A DNA stretch of 64,000 nt from Odontesthes bonariensis (GCF_027942865.1 NC_134527.1:1810748-1874747), one strand, 5' to 3'; positions 23,801-33,489 are shown, counted from the stretch's first letter. Translations and numbers: made by a program. Notes: generated by a model from the sequence alone, not told the origin.

Positions 23801-24561
23801 ATTATTTAAGTGCCTTGAGATGGCATTTGTTGTATTTGGCGCTATATAAATAAAAATGAATTGAAAACAATATGCGTTCAACAGAGTAATACATTTGCAT
23901 TCACAAAATGGTTCTCCAGGAAAAAGTCAGACCTCACAATCTCTTGGCCCTATTTTCTCTCCCTGCGTATCACTGCCTGCTGTGTAGACCGAGCAGTCCT
24001 TTACTTGTCTTTTGTTTCCTTTTCTTTTGTTTACCTGCTGTGCAGACCGAAGTCCAGACTGAGCAGTCCCCCGCTTCCGAGCAGCAAACACCGTAACAGG
24101 CGCGGCTGTCGGCAGGCGGCAGCAGGCAGTGATACGAAGGGACAGAAAATAGGGCCAAGAGATTGTGAGCTCTGACTTTTTCCTGGAGAACCATTTTGTG
24201 ATGCAAATGTATTACTCTGTTGAACGCATATTGTTTTGAGAAGCAAAAGACTTTATTTTTTAAACCCCAGCCAACTAGCCGGACTACCTTCATCAACACC
24301 AAAACGAGGCTGGAACTCTGCTCACAGGACGCAGCAGGGGGTAAGAAGATGTTCAGAAATGATGCTGCTGATATGGGATGTTACACAGCTTCATGTCAGA
24401 AGAGGCGAACTGTCCCTTTAACCTATCTCTGTCCGTACCCGGAAGCCCTTCTCCTTGTCGGTTTTGATTTCGCTGTCGAGGTGTTTTAGCGTGCTGGTGA
24501 AGCCGCGGTAGATCAGGTACTCCCTGACGTGCTCGTCCGTCCTTTCCACCGCAGAGCCCAT
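2519..24561 (-). CDS. wdr91: wdr91: WD repeat-containing protein 91, 17 coding exons
   Basis: WDR91 is a cytosolic protein recruited to endosomes. With WDR81 it restrains PI3P production and acts as a Rab7 effector, driving early-to-late endosome conversion. Coding exons, in transcript order: 24561-24439, 23468-23289, 23218-23017, 20811-20734, 19747-19644, 15239-15068, 12334-12131, 10892-10705, 10617-10563, 9591-9496, 9360-9266, 8785-8632, 7194-7086, 5205-5093, 4968-4861, 4630-4541, 2683-2519. The product is about 745 residues against 747 in human. The first ~190 residues are the conserved helical N-terminal region ([26 protein letters not shown]). A low-complexity linker follows (about 230-390), then the WD40 propeller from about residue 400 ([38 protein letters not shown]). 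All junctions are GT..AG with matching phase except exon 3 to exon 4, where a micro-exon or an unusual splice must be assumed. The introns are packed with transposons and tandem repeats. Confidence 0.95.
2888..3208 (-). pseudogene. BED zinc-finger N-terminus of a hAT transposase
   Basis: The frame starts [17 protein letters not shown] and carries a BED-type finger: [12 protein letters not shown] then YHLKAKHT gives C-x2-C and H-x4-H spacing. It runs about 106 codons and stops in the transposon end, so the catalytic domain is missing. A second copy at 25629-25916 is nearly identical but has NMEKGTELL at the start and one more finger Cys-His change (CKHC). This is a remnant, not a host gene. 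Confidence 0.7.
3232..3418. repeat. 32-bp tandem repeat, about 6 copies
   Basis: The unit is built on AGCAGACTTTTACAAAATAA followed by AAGCCTGTGAGT or GAGC. The related hAT fragment at 25940-26010 carries only about two units, so copy number changed after the copies separated. Confidence 0.85.
3441..3640 (+). mobile_element. tRNA-derived SINE inside the hAT element
   Basis: An A-box-like TGGCGTAGTGGG and a B-box GGTTCGACTCC stand about 60 bases apart, followed by a non-tRNA body rich in CTCTCTCTGCCCCC and a tail AAAGGCTCAAAAG with a poly-C run. It is an RNA polymerase III SINE, not a tRNA gene. The SINE tail in opposite orientation occurs at 7670-7760 within the related hAT copy, so the insertion predates their separation. 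Confidence 0.75.
3741..4395. mobile_element. Palindromic TTAA-target transposon (Kolobok/piggyBac type), 655 bp
   Basis: Two arms of about 280 bases are inverted copies of each other around a ~95-base centre. The outer ends read AGGATAAGACCGG and CCGGTCTTATCCT, and TTAA flanks both (3737-3740 and 4396-4399). TTAA duplication is the signature of Kolobok and piggyBac superfamilies. No transposase is visible, so it is non-autonomous. The arms differ at only a few positions, suggesting a young insertion. Confidence 0.85.
4541..4630 (-). CDS. wdr91: wdr91 coding exon 16
   Basis: The exon is 90 nt, encoding [19 protein letters not shown] through SGGLIYR; phase 0 to 0 with a GTATGT donor. Confidence 0.94.
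4861..4968 (-). CDS. wdr91: wdr91 coding exon 15
   Basis: The exon is 108 nt, encoding [16 protein letters not shown] through [16 protein letters not shown]. Confidence 0.96.
5093..5205 (-). CDS. wdr91: wdr91 coding exon 14
   Basis: The exon is 113 nt, encoding [20 protein letters not shown] through SIGEDGK, nearly identical to human WDR91 in the [20 protein letters not shown] block. Confidence 0.96.
5673..6769. mobile_element. TTAA-target MITE, AGGGAYAGTTCGCC family, copy 1
   Basis: The outer ends AGGGATAGTTCGCCTCTTC and its complement are flanked by TTAA (5669-5672, 6770-6773). Inverted arms of over 200 bases run inward through the block CCAGCCAACTAGCCGGAC. The centre holds an AT-rich insertion (about 6130-6560). 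Other copies are at 19896-20459 and 23552-24417, with fragments at 6897-6991 and 32985-33155. TTAA targets point to Kolobok-like elements. Confidence 0.85.
6897..6991. mobile_element. Terminal fragment of the AGGGAYAGTTCGCC MITE family
   Basis: Only the last ~95 bases of the element are present, ending GAACTGTCCCT followed by TTAA (6992-6995). It sits 95 bases from wdr91 exon 13. Confidence 0.8.
7086..7194 (-). CDS. wdr91: wdr91 coding exon 13
   Basis: The exon is 109 nt, encoding [20 protein letters not shown] through [10 protein letters not shown], a canonical WD repeat; it ends in phase 1. Confidence 0.95.
7534..8492. mobile_element. Non-autonomous hAT element, 959 bp, with ATTATAAT duplication
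   Basis: The element runs from TAGGGCTGGGCG to GCCCAGCCCTA, and ATTATAAT is present directly on both sides (7526-7533 and 8493-8500). An 8-bp duplication is characteristic of hAT transposition. It is related to 2755-3715 but in the opposite orientation, lacks the BED finger, and carries the SINE tail at 7670-7760 and a further inserted element at 7912-8403. Confidence 0.88.
7912..8403. mobile_element. Nested MITE with CTAGCCTGG ends
   Basis: Inverted ends CTAGCCTGG and CCAGGCTAG bound about 490 bases within the hAT copy. Near-matching octamers GGATTATG and GGATTTTG flank it. The uninterrupted sequence is seen in the sister element at about 2840. A short frame starting [17 protein letters not shown] begins at 8085, of unknown meaning. 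Confidence 0.6.
8632..8785 (-). CDS. wdr91: wdr91 coding exon 12
   Basis: The exon is 154 nt, encoding [20 protein letters not shown], a variable loop, then [14 protein letters not shown] of WD repeat 3. A hAT element with a duplicated target ends about 130 bases into the next intron. Confidence 0.95.
9266..9360 (-). CDS. wdr91: wdr91 coding exon 11
   Basis: The exon is 95 nt, phase 0 to 2, encoding [20 protein letters not shown] through NIDETHPR of WD repeat 2. Confidence 0.95.
9496..9591 (-). CDS. wdr91: wdr91 coding exon 10
   Basis: The exon is 96 nt, 32 residues: [20 protein letters not shown] then [12 protein letters not shown], completing WD repeat 1 and opening repeat 2. Phase 0 to 0. 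Confidence 0.95.
9664..10513. mobile_element. Internally deleted hAT element, 850 bp
   Basis: The ends are TAAGGATGGGAATTGAT and TCGATTCCCATCCCTA, with octamers ACTACAAC (9656-9663) and ACTACCAC (10514-10521) outside, an 8-bp duplication with one change. It retains the first codons of its transposase at 10216-10338. It lies in a wdr91 intron next to exon 9. Confidence 0.85.
10216..10338 (-). pseudogene. Start of a hAT transposase (BED-finger region)
   Basis: The frame opens [20 protein letters not shown] and ends KGGNTTNMQ at a stop, 40 codons. The pattern SKVW..F/IxKKD....C.....KGGNT is the BED-finger entry of many fish hAT transposases, but the finger is degenerate, with only one Cys left, and the rest is deleted. 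Confidence 0.65.
10522..10558. repeat. Poly-C then poly-A tract
   Basis: A run of about 20 C is followed by about 13 A, ending a few bases from the wdr91 exon 9 donor. Such tracts are prone to slippage and assembly error. Confidence 0.8.
10563..10617 (-). CDS. wdr91: wdr91 coding exon 9
   Basis: A 55 nt exon encoding [19 protein letters not shown] of the first WD repeat. The splice donor is 3 bases from a homopolymer tract, and a hAT element ends about 50 bases away at 10513. Confidence 0.93.
10705..10892 (-). CDS. wdr91: wdr91 coding exon 8
   Basis: The exon is 188 nt, phase 0 to 2. An acidic, Pro-rich stretch is followed by the hallmark [18 protein letters not shown] and IMHC that opens the WD40 propeller. 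Confidence 0.95.
10977..11066. repeat. 13-bp minisatellite, about 7 copies
   Basis: The unit is TAACACTAACCAG with occasional TGACACTAACCAG. It lies in the wdr91 intron upstream of exon 8. Confidence 0.85.
11285..12080. mobile_element. DNA transposon with perfect 70-bp inverted ends, 796 bp
   Basis: Bases 11285-11354 and 12011-12080 are perfect reverse complements, starting TACGGAAGCCCAGAGCGG. Both end in TA, so the insertion may be at TA (mariner-like), but no longer duplication is seen. The interior repeats the CTCGAGATAACGAG motif of the ends (11718-11768). There is no transposase frame. Perfect arms imply a recent insertion in this wdr91 intron. Confidence 0.85.
12131..12334 (-). CDS. 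wdr91: wdr91 coding exon 7
   Basis: The exon is 204 nt, phase 0 to 0, 68 residues. A Gln/Asn/Pro-rich linker leads into the conserved [18 protein letters not shown] segment that human WDR91 shares. Acceptor TTTTTTCAG and donor GTACCG are clear. Confidence 0.92.
13248..15037 (+). mobile_element. GTGTTCGAAACC-family element, copy A, with expanded array
   Basis: The left end CTGCGTTCCAAACCGCATAC and the right end TTTTGAACACAGC bound a ~590-base body shared with the copies at 17484, 19941, 35832 and 38122. Between the body and the right end the short TATGYAG repeat has grown to about 1.2 kb. No transposase is present. The right end is closest to wdr91 exon 6 (15068). Confidence 0.82.
13838..15021. 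repeat. Heptamer array (TATGCAG/TATGTAG), about 1.2 kb
   Basis: About 169 tandem units of seven bases, differing mainly by C or T at position 5. Because the units contain no stop on the minus strand, open frames of about 500 codons repeating ILHTAYC appear there; these are artefacts of the array. The array sits immediately inside the right terminal repeat of its host transposon. Confidence 0.95.
15068..15239 (-). CDS. wdr91: wdr91 coding exon 6
   Basis: The exon is 172 nt, phase 2 to 0, encoding [20 protein letters not shown] and a Pro/Ala-rich linker ending SANQ. The linker is poorly conserved, as expected between the two domains. A 1.2 kb heptamer array lies about 45 bases into the following intron. 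Confidence 0.9.
15543..17000 (-). mobile_element. L2-like LINE 3' fragment, minus strand, interrupted
   Basis: Read on the minus strand, the sequence gives reverse-transcriptase C-terminal motifs: [15 protein letters not shown], then [28 protein letters not shown], and near the 3' end SRLKTCLF. Frames are broken. The 3' end carries TGTAAATGTA-type repeats. An unrelated insertion occupies 16015-16735. Related 3' ends occur at 30349-30508 and 61080-61320. Confidence 0.8.
16015..16735. mobile_element. Insertion in the LINE with CACTGTAAAGAA-type ends
   Basis: Near-inverted 12-base ends (CACTGTAAAGAA and TTCTTTACTGTG) bound an AT-rich body full of TTTACAG and TGTAAAAT motifs. A second LINE tail (GTTTAAATCCAGGCTG to AAATAAAATTGCC) is included at 16450-16680. 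The LINE reads across if this block is removed. Superfamily unresolved. Confidence 0.5.
17378..17481 (+). pseudogene. Tc1/mariner transposase N-terminal fragment
   Basis: The start [13 protein letters not shown], followed after a frameshift by the GKGYKAISK-like segment, matches the helix-turn-helix start of fish Tc1 transposases. It is broken off at 17483 by the insertion of the next transposon. About 100 bases remain. Confidence 0.65.
17484..18089 (-). mobile_element. GTGTTCGAAACC-family element, copy B, unexpanded
   Basis: A complete copy of about 606 bases in reverse orientation, with ends CTGTGTTCGAAACCGCATAC and GTTTCGAACACA. It carries only one TATGCAG unit next to its end (17519-17525), so it shows the element before array growth. 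It interrupts the Tc1 fragment. Confidence 0.85.
18655..18702. repeat. 10-bp GGAGTTAGCA repeat, about 5 copies
   Basis: Tandem GGAGTTAGCA and GTAGTTAGCA units in a wdr91 intron. The sequence from 18100 to 18650 shows no gene or recognisable repeat. Confidence 0.75.
19092..19524. repeat. 12-bp minisatellite (TTAGCATCGAYG type)
   Basis: About 36 units on TTAGCATCGATG, TTAGCACCGACG and similar, alternating so that a 24-bp higher order is often visible. Unit length is a multiple of three, giving spurious open frames on both strands. It lies about 120 bases from wdr91 exon 5. Confidence 0.9.
19644..19747 (-). CDS. wdr91: wdr91 coding exon 5
   Basis: The exon is 104 nt, phase 0 to 2, encoding [15 protein letters not shown] and the conserved [18 protein letters not shown] motif. 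It sits between two repeat-rich introns. Confidence 0.92.
19896..20459. mobile_element. TTAA MITE of the AGGGAYAGTTCGCC family, with a nested element
   Basis: The ends AGGGATAGTTCGCCTC and GAGGCAAACTATCCCT are flanked by TTAA (19892-19895, 20460-20463). Only about 45 and 75 bases of its own ends remain; the middle is a piece of another family (19941-20382). Confidence 0.8.
19941..20382 (-). mobile_element. GTGTTCGAAACC-family element, copy C, truncated
   Basis: It matches copy B from the GTAGTCGTTTAGATCCCC block to the end GCGGTTTCGAACACA. The array-bearing end is missing. It sits inside the TTAA element. Confidence 0.82.
20734..20811 (-). CDS. wdr91: wdr91 coding exon 4
   Basis: This 78 nt exon encodes [16 protein letters not shown] through NEQLRQR, the beginning of the coiled-coil stretch after the N-terminal region. 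Acceptor CTCAG and donor GTGAGA are clear. Confidence 0.9.
21197..22400. repeat. 14-bp satellite (GATTCAGGACTCAC type), 1.2 kb
   Basis: About 85 units of GATTCAGGACTCAC with variants ATGACTCAC, CTCAAG and CTAATG. Variants recur in blocks, such as GACTAATGATTCAGG about every 170-250 bases, suggesting amplification of multi-unit segments. It lies in the large wdr91 intron between exons 3 and 4. Confidence 0.95.
22401..23016. other. wdr91 intron, no gene seen
   Basis: AT-rich intronic sequence with an A-rich patch at 22655-22680. No open frame or transposon end was recognised. A missing micro-exon to complete the exon 3/4 junction could lie here or further along (20812-21196). Confidence 0.5.
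23017..23218 (-). CDS. wdr91: wdr91 coding exon 3
   Basis: It encodes [14 protein letters not shown] through [11 protein letters not shown]. The best donor (GTATGC) falls inside the Cys codon that should continue FQCMP, leaving phase 1. The next recognised exon starts in phase 0 with PVLLSFDAE, so the junction is unresolved. The start and body are secure; the end is provisional. Confidence 0.85.
23289..23468 (-). CDS. wdr91: wdr91 coding exon 2
   Basis: The exon is 180 nt, phase 0 to 0, and encodes 60 residues starting [11 protein letters not shown] and ending VITTIQ. It carries the conserved helical block [17 protein letters not shown]. The acceptor is CTGCAG and the donor GTAACC. Confidence 0.95.
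23552..24417. mobile_element. TTAA MITE of the AGGGAYAGTTCGCC family in wdr91 intron 1
   Basis: The ends AGGGACAGTTTGCCTCTTC and GAGGCGAACTGTCCCT are flanked by TTAA (23548-23551, 24418-24421). The inverted arms are over 200 bases. An L2-like tail (GCCTTGAGATGGCATTTG, GGCGCTATATAAATAAA) is inserted at about 23735-23870. The element fills most of intron 1. Confidence 0.88.
24439..24561 (-). CDS. wdr91: wdr91 coding exon 1
   Basis: It encodes the start [20 protein letters not shown] through KGFR, about 41 residues, ending in phase 0 at a GTACGG donor. This is the conserved vertebrate N-terminus (human also begins with a short MAEA-type lead before VERTDE). A TTAA-flanked transposon ends at 24417, only about 17 bases inside the following intron. 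Confidence 0.93.
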
Positions 24562-24616
24562 GACCTCTGACCCCGAGTTTCATACAGTTGGGCTGCCCCT
24601 GTGTGTCAGCATGACA

Positions 24617-24760
24617 TATAAGGCAAGTTTATTTGTTACAGCACAATTCAACAACAAGGTGATTCAAAGTGCTTTACAGAGACATTAAAACAGTAGAAAT
24701 AAAAAGCACGATTTAATTTTTTTAAAAAGAGAAAGAAATAAGAACAATAGATCAAATCAG
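24617..24760. mobile_element. LINE/SINE 3' tail
   Basis: AAGGCAAGTTTATTTG followed by CAAAGTGCTTTACAGAG and an A-rich run is the widespread teleost retroposon tail. It is upstream of the wdr91 start codon. Confidence 0.55.
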
Positions 24761-25163
24761 GAGTTAAAATGTGATTAAGTTTTGAAACTCAACCTTCCGA
24801 TTTGGAGCTTTATTCAAATGCAGCTGAAAATGGGTGTGTCTTCAGCCTGGACTTAAACACACTGAGTGTTCCAGATGTGATGTATATGAAGTAAAAACGC
24901 TTCGTGAACAAACAACAGAGCAACGAGCACTTTTAAAGAAGCTCAATTAATCCAACGATTTCTGTAATTAGTCACTACGTAAAACTTTGCATCTCTTCAA
25001 CACTGCAAACTGCTCAAATATATCCAAATTCACTGGCTTTCATGTCGGTATTTTCCGCCGCCTCTACAGTTAATATCTCAGTCATCTTTTCTTCCTTTTG
25101 ACTCTTATAAATCGCATTTGCTTGATATAATAAACTGTATGCTGCAGTTTCTTATCCACGTAC

Positions 25164-25430
25164 CTTCGTTGAGGATTAAAACCGAGTCACATGGAGTTCG
25201 GGTGTTTCCGGATTAGAAAACAGCCGCGAAACAAAACTGAGAACATGAAAAAAGTCACTAAAGTTTATTTTCCATCCGCGCACCCAGCAGAGAAGAGAGC
25301 TGTTCCTCTGTCATAAAAATATCATCAACAAAAGAAACTCTCTTCCTGTTTGTCCTCCTGACGGTCATGTGACGTAGCCACATGACCGCACTCAGAAACC
25401 TGGAGCGTCATCTGTTGGCCAATCTAGGTA
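25164..25430 (-). promoter_or_regulatory. Candidate wdr91 5' untranslated exon and promoter
   Basis: Reading the minus strand, CTCAACGAAG followed by GTACGTGG is a good splice donor at 25163, about 600 bases before the start codon, so an untranslated first exon probably ends at 25164. Upstream of it lies an inverted pair of TCATGTG/CACATGA sites (25362-25388), the M-box form bound by MiT/TFE factors. Exon ends and the start site are inferred. Confidence 0.45.
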
Positions 25431-25465
25431 TTACTTCAGTTTAAACATTTTCATATCATGAAAAC

Positions 25466-26021
25466 TAGGGCTGGGCAACGATTAAAATGTTTAACCTAAT
25501 TAATCACATGACTACCAAAAGTAGTGTATAGCTTTTAGCTTTTAGCTTTATTTTAAATGTGCTGCCATATGAATGAAAGTGCCATAACATTTGAATTTCC
25601 CCCATTGGGGGATAAATAAAGTATTTTTCTATTTCTTTTCTATTCTACAACATTTGTTGTGCAAACACACTTTTAACATCAGCATCTTTCTGTAGTTTTT
25701 ATGTAGAAGCCTCGCTCCACTGTCTGTTTCCTTGAATGACTTGCTGCTATCAGTTGTGTGTTTTGCCTTTAAGTGATATTTTAGACTGGAACTACTACGC
25801 TGAGAAGACAATTCAACTTGGCAGTGTTTACAGATGACTTTGGTTCTGTCGACTCCGCCGTCTGGAAGAACTTTAACATGAAAATGGCCGAGTAAAAGTT
25901 CCGTACCCTTCTCCATGTTTGGTGATTACTTTCTTTTCCTGTTCCACAGCAGACAGCAGCAGACTTTTACAAAATAAAAGCCTGTGAGCAACAGATTTCA
26001 CAAAATAAAAGCCTTGCTTAA
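25466..26021. mobile_element. BED-finger hAT fragment, second copy
   Basis: It begins TAGGGCTGGGCAACGATT and is collinear with 2755-3260, including the BED frame and about two units of the 32-bp repeat. A CCCATTGGGGGATAAATAAA insertion sits at about 25597-25650. No matching right end was found before the sequence joins the segment shared with 1-850. Confidence 0.7.
25629..25916 (-). pseudogene. BED zinc-finger fragment of a hAT transposase, second copy
   Basis: Starts [16 protein letters not shown] and carries VICKHCQVELSS and YHLKAKHT as at 2888-3208. Catalytic domain absent. The two copies differ at few residues. Confidence 0.7.
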
Positions 26022-28075
26022 AAACATGCTCATTATTGATATTTAGAAAGAGCTCAATTTTCTTCTTTTCAAACGGCTGCATTGATGTGCAACTGCTGTT
26101 TGCTGCAAGCAAGCAAATGGTTGTTCACTCACTCCAAACTCCAGCTGCTCTACAACTTAGGCAGACGTTAAGGCTGATTTAGAGCCTTCGTTGCTCCGTT
26201 GTCTGTTAGGAATATAGCATTAAGAAGAGTTTTGAGCCCAGTGGTTGGCCTCTCTTCAAGCCTCAGACTAAGGTTTCTTATCTTTCCAACCTTTCAGTTT
26301 TATAACCAGAAATTAGAGGTCCCAAAAGTTCCTCTTTCAACCAGATGGGCTGAAAGTGTGGTTTGTTTTAAATAAAAAAAAACTATTCATATAAGCTCAT
26401 TTTTTCACAAATATTTTACACCTGCTCCTATGTTCAGTCATCTTGACTCTGATTGTCAAATGTGTGTTCACTGTATGTAAATATATGTATTTATATGAAG
26501 ACTGTGTTAAAGGAAATTAGTATTATCATTCTATTATTATTATTATTATTACGTTTTGCGTTTGTGAATAAGACCTTTACACAGAAAGAAAAACGTTAAA
26601 AAAAACAAGAAAACACTTGAGTCAGTGAGTGGATGATCAGCGTTGGCTTCCACTAACAGGGCAGCAGCGGTGGCAGCCGGAAGTGACGTTCCTGCCGCCA
26701 TGTTTTGAGTTTCCTGTTCCAACCTTGAGCTTGGACTTCTCTGCCCCTCGCAGATTGGAACTTGTAAACCCAGTGGTGTAGTCTACCTTTTTGAGGTGGG
26801 TATACTGTGTAGTTGGCCAGTCATAGGCCTGTGGTAACAAACTAGGGGTCGGGACTCGGGACCCCTCGGGACCAATAGTAGCCCCTTAATGCACGCCGTA
26901 CCTCCAGTGGCGCGCTGTAATAGTCATTGAAAAGTTAAGTACCATAGTACTACAATACTATGACATAACACAGGGCTTTTAATAGTGCACTACGACTTGG
27001 TCATTGCCATTCTGGTAACAGCACATTTATAATGCTGTGTTAAGGGACAAACATGTTTGTGGGGTCGCAGCTTTGCACTTACCTGCCCCTTGCATGCATG
27101 AGGGACAGGATGAGGGACATCATAAACTCACTTTGATTGTGTGGACTGTGTGGTGTGTATCTCAGTGGCAATGGGACTCCCTGTGGCACTTAATCTTTGT
27201 ACTCATCCCTCATAGAGCGAGGCCTAACAGAGTGATTGTTTTAAAGCAGCAGAACACCATCACATCTTGAGACAGGTTGTTTTATATATATATATATACA
27301 CAAGGGCTGTCAGAATTAATTAATTGTAACATATATATATATGTATTACATTCGTTTATATATGTAATATACATAAAAAAAATATATATGTACACACACA
27401 TCCATTTTAGTTTTCCACCTTCCACTCCTATAGGGGGCGCTGTTGTGCGTTAGAGAATCACCGCTTTCAACTAATACAAAGAAGGGACGTTATTGTCAAA
27501 ACACTGATAGTGAATCCCTGGGAGATTGATTGACTGCCGCAATTTCCGAATGAATGCTATTCTGAAGTGTTGTCGTTGTATTGTTAAATTATAACAAGGC
27601 TTCCATTAGAAGTGGTAGTTGATGAAACGTGGCTGTGCTATTCTAAATATTGAAAAACGAATTTTAAGTGGGTATACGGAGCATTTTAGGTTGTCCCTGT
27701 AAGGTCCCTTTTCTTTCGCCTTATCTCTCTCCATTGCTTTGCTTTCTTTCTTTCTTTTGTATTCGTCTCTGCCCTGCCTAAATGACAAATGCGGGAGGAT
27801 ATCCGTTAAGTTAATGGCGTTGCCCCTGGCAACCAATAGATTCTTCTGCCAACATGGCCGACCGGCCGACCGGAGTCACGTGACTCCTCATTCTCAATAC
27901 GGAAATCCCCCCAAAAAAGAGGTGGGTATACGCCGTATACCTGCGTTCAACTTAGACTACACCACTGAAGCTGTGTAAACCAGAGGGTTTTTTTGGGACA
28001 ATGGTCTCTCGCAATGTCATCTTCTGCCATATGTCCTTGACGGCATGAAAGGACTGCTGTTTTATTGATCTAACC
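26022..28075. repeat. Dispersed segment, inverted relative to 1-850
   Basis: Without the transposon at 26771-27967 it is collinear with the complement of 1-850. It ends near GGCATGAAAGGA at 28075, where the other copy leaves the window. Confidence 0.75.
26771..27967. mobile_element. DNA transposon with CAGTGGTGTAGTCTA ends, about 1.2 kb
   Basis: The ends CAGTGGTGTAGTCTA and TAGACTACACCACTG are inverted repeats. TGTAAACC occurs on both sides (26763-26770 and 27974-27981), with six extra bases before the right copy. The inverted segment at 1-850 shows TGTAAACC once, so it is the empty site. The 8-bp duplication indicates a hAT-type element. A TA-rich stretch lies at 27280-27400; no transposase frame survives. 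Confidence 0.78.
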
Positions 28076-28461
28076 TTTCAATCAGAACCCTGTGACCTTG
28101 TTGCTAAGGCAATATGGCGGCAAGGCGCGAAAAAGTAAATCTAACTTAAAAATAATAGGCGTTAAATCATATAAAAAAATAATCACATTATATTACAACA
28201 TACCCAGTGCTTTACACAGATTTATTTATTTATTCAAGTTTATTTTCCTCTAAGCAGGTTAAATACATTTGAGCCCCTGTATTGCTGCTATTGGTTTAGC
28301 CTAACCCCCCCCCCCCCCCCCGTCCGTGGAGTGGTATGGTCTGATTGAACTTCTTCTCACATCGACTAACGGTCGGCCTGACTCTGAGAAGGTTTCTTAT
28401 TGAGAAGTTTCTCATCGAGGATTTTTCTGCTAAAGTTGGACACGACGATAACTCAACAAAA

Positions 28462-32119
<3,658 letters not shown>

Positions 32120-32209
32120 GACGCTTTCCACATGTTCTGAAATGTGTTCTGGACTCAGATGTTTGCCGCTTCGGTTCCAGATGTCGGCTCAGTTTTCTGT
32201 AGAGTTGGT

Positions 32210-32215
32210 AATAAA
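32210..32215 (+). terminator. Polyadenylation signal of alpha-tubulin copy 1
   Basis: AATAAA about 90 bases after the stop, followed by a TGTTCATTCTGTCTC region suited to cleavage. The same signal is at 57856-57861 in copy 2. Confidence 0.7.
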
Positions 32216-32423
32216 TGTTATTTAAAGCATGTTCATTCTGTCTCAGTTTGATCTCATTTATTCAAACGATGAAACATCTCTGCTCAGTAAGGTCTAAAAC
32301 CTGCTCTGCTGCATTCTCTGCAGAACACCTCAGGTAAACACTTTCAGTTTATATTTAAAAGCCAACATCTGGGGTTACATGAACCCCCTGAAGATGGATG
32401 GAAGTCTCTGCAGATGGACCCAG

Positions 32424-32810
32424 AACAGGAGGGTTTCAGTTACGTCATCACGGGAGCGCGCAAATTTAAGTTGGTGGGCAGGAAGCTTGACTACAGCAGC
32501 ACCAACATGAAGATGAGTGAATATTGTAGTGGTTTGGAGCCGGCATATAGGGAAAGGTATTTGGCGTTAGTTGAGAAATACATTGGGCATGACACATACT
32601 TAATGAGAATTTTCGCAAGACCAGAACGATTTGCCGAATATAGAGGCTGTGGACATAACGAGCTACCTGGTTCTCCAGACGTCTAACTACACCAAGCAAC
32701 AGATGAAGGCCCACAAAAGTTTGGAGCCATACAACTATTACCACAGCGGATGGATTAGCAAACTGGGAGTAAAACGTCTACAGAATGATTGTGTTTTGGT
32801 GTTCGCCAGG
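32424..32810 (+). pseudogene. Fragment of a YqaJ-type transposon-associated gene
   Basis: Two frames give pieces of one protein: YRERYLALVEKYIGHDTYLM, then after a frame change LPNIEAVDITSYLVLQTSNY and MKAHKSLEPYNYY, ending at a GTAAGT donor at 32811. This run is typical of the region before the YqaJ nuclease domain in proteins carried by fish transposons. The nuclease itself is absent. It begins where the tubulin duplication ends. Confidence 0.5.
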
Positions 32811-32984
32811 GTAAGTTTGTTTTCTGTGTTGTTTATGGTGCATTATCCCAATGGAAAATGCAGTGTGTAGTGCAGGGCTGGGCAGTAAAGCAGAACTTAA
32901 CTTAATGTTGAATGCCGAGCTGTGCATGTTGGCACTCAAATAACAATCAAAAATGTTTATGTTTTGATAAAACGGCATGAAAGG

Positions 32985-33155
32985 ACATATTTATTTTTTA
33001 AACCCCAGCCAACTAGCCGGACTACCTTCATCAGCACCAAAACGAGGCTGGAACTCTGCTCACAGGACGCAGCAGGGGGTAAGAAGATGTTCAGAAATGA
33101 TGCTGCTGATATGGGATGTTACACAGCTTCATGTCAAAAGAGGCGAACTGTCCCT
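32985..33155. mobile_element. Terminal fragment of the AGGGAYAGTTCGCC MITE family
   Basis: About 170 bases from ACCCCAGCCAACTAGCCGG to GAACTGTCCCT, then TTAA (33156-33159). Confidence 0.8.
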
Positions 33156-33409
33156 TTAAAGGTCATCAGCAGACCATTAGTTTCTAACACCTGTTCTTAT
33201 AAACATGTTCATGCTGCGTGACCCACTTTTACCTCTGCAACATCTAACAGGTGCCATGTTATACAAAGTGATGTTAGCATTCACTATGGCTATGCTAACG
33301 TGTGCTAAGAAGCTAATGTTAGCTTTTAAGAAACAACCTGGCTGCACTGTGTGTAGGAAGAAAGAAGCTGTCCTGAGCCTGTTAAAGTCTCGGGGTTGGA
33401 ATAATAACT

Positions 33410-33415
33410 TTTATT
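33410..33415 (-). terminator. Candidate polyadenylation signal of las2
   Basis: AATAAA on the minus strand about 75 bases past the las2 stop codon at 33490-33492. Confidence 0.5.
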
Positions 33416-33489
33416 TACACACATCCATGTTACACTTCATTCCCATTCAGGTTTGGCACGGAATCTGCACACGGACATGAAGGACGGCT

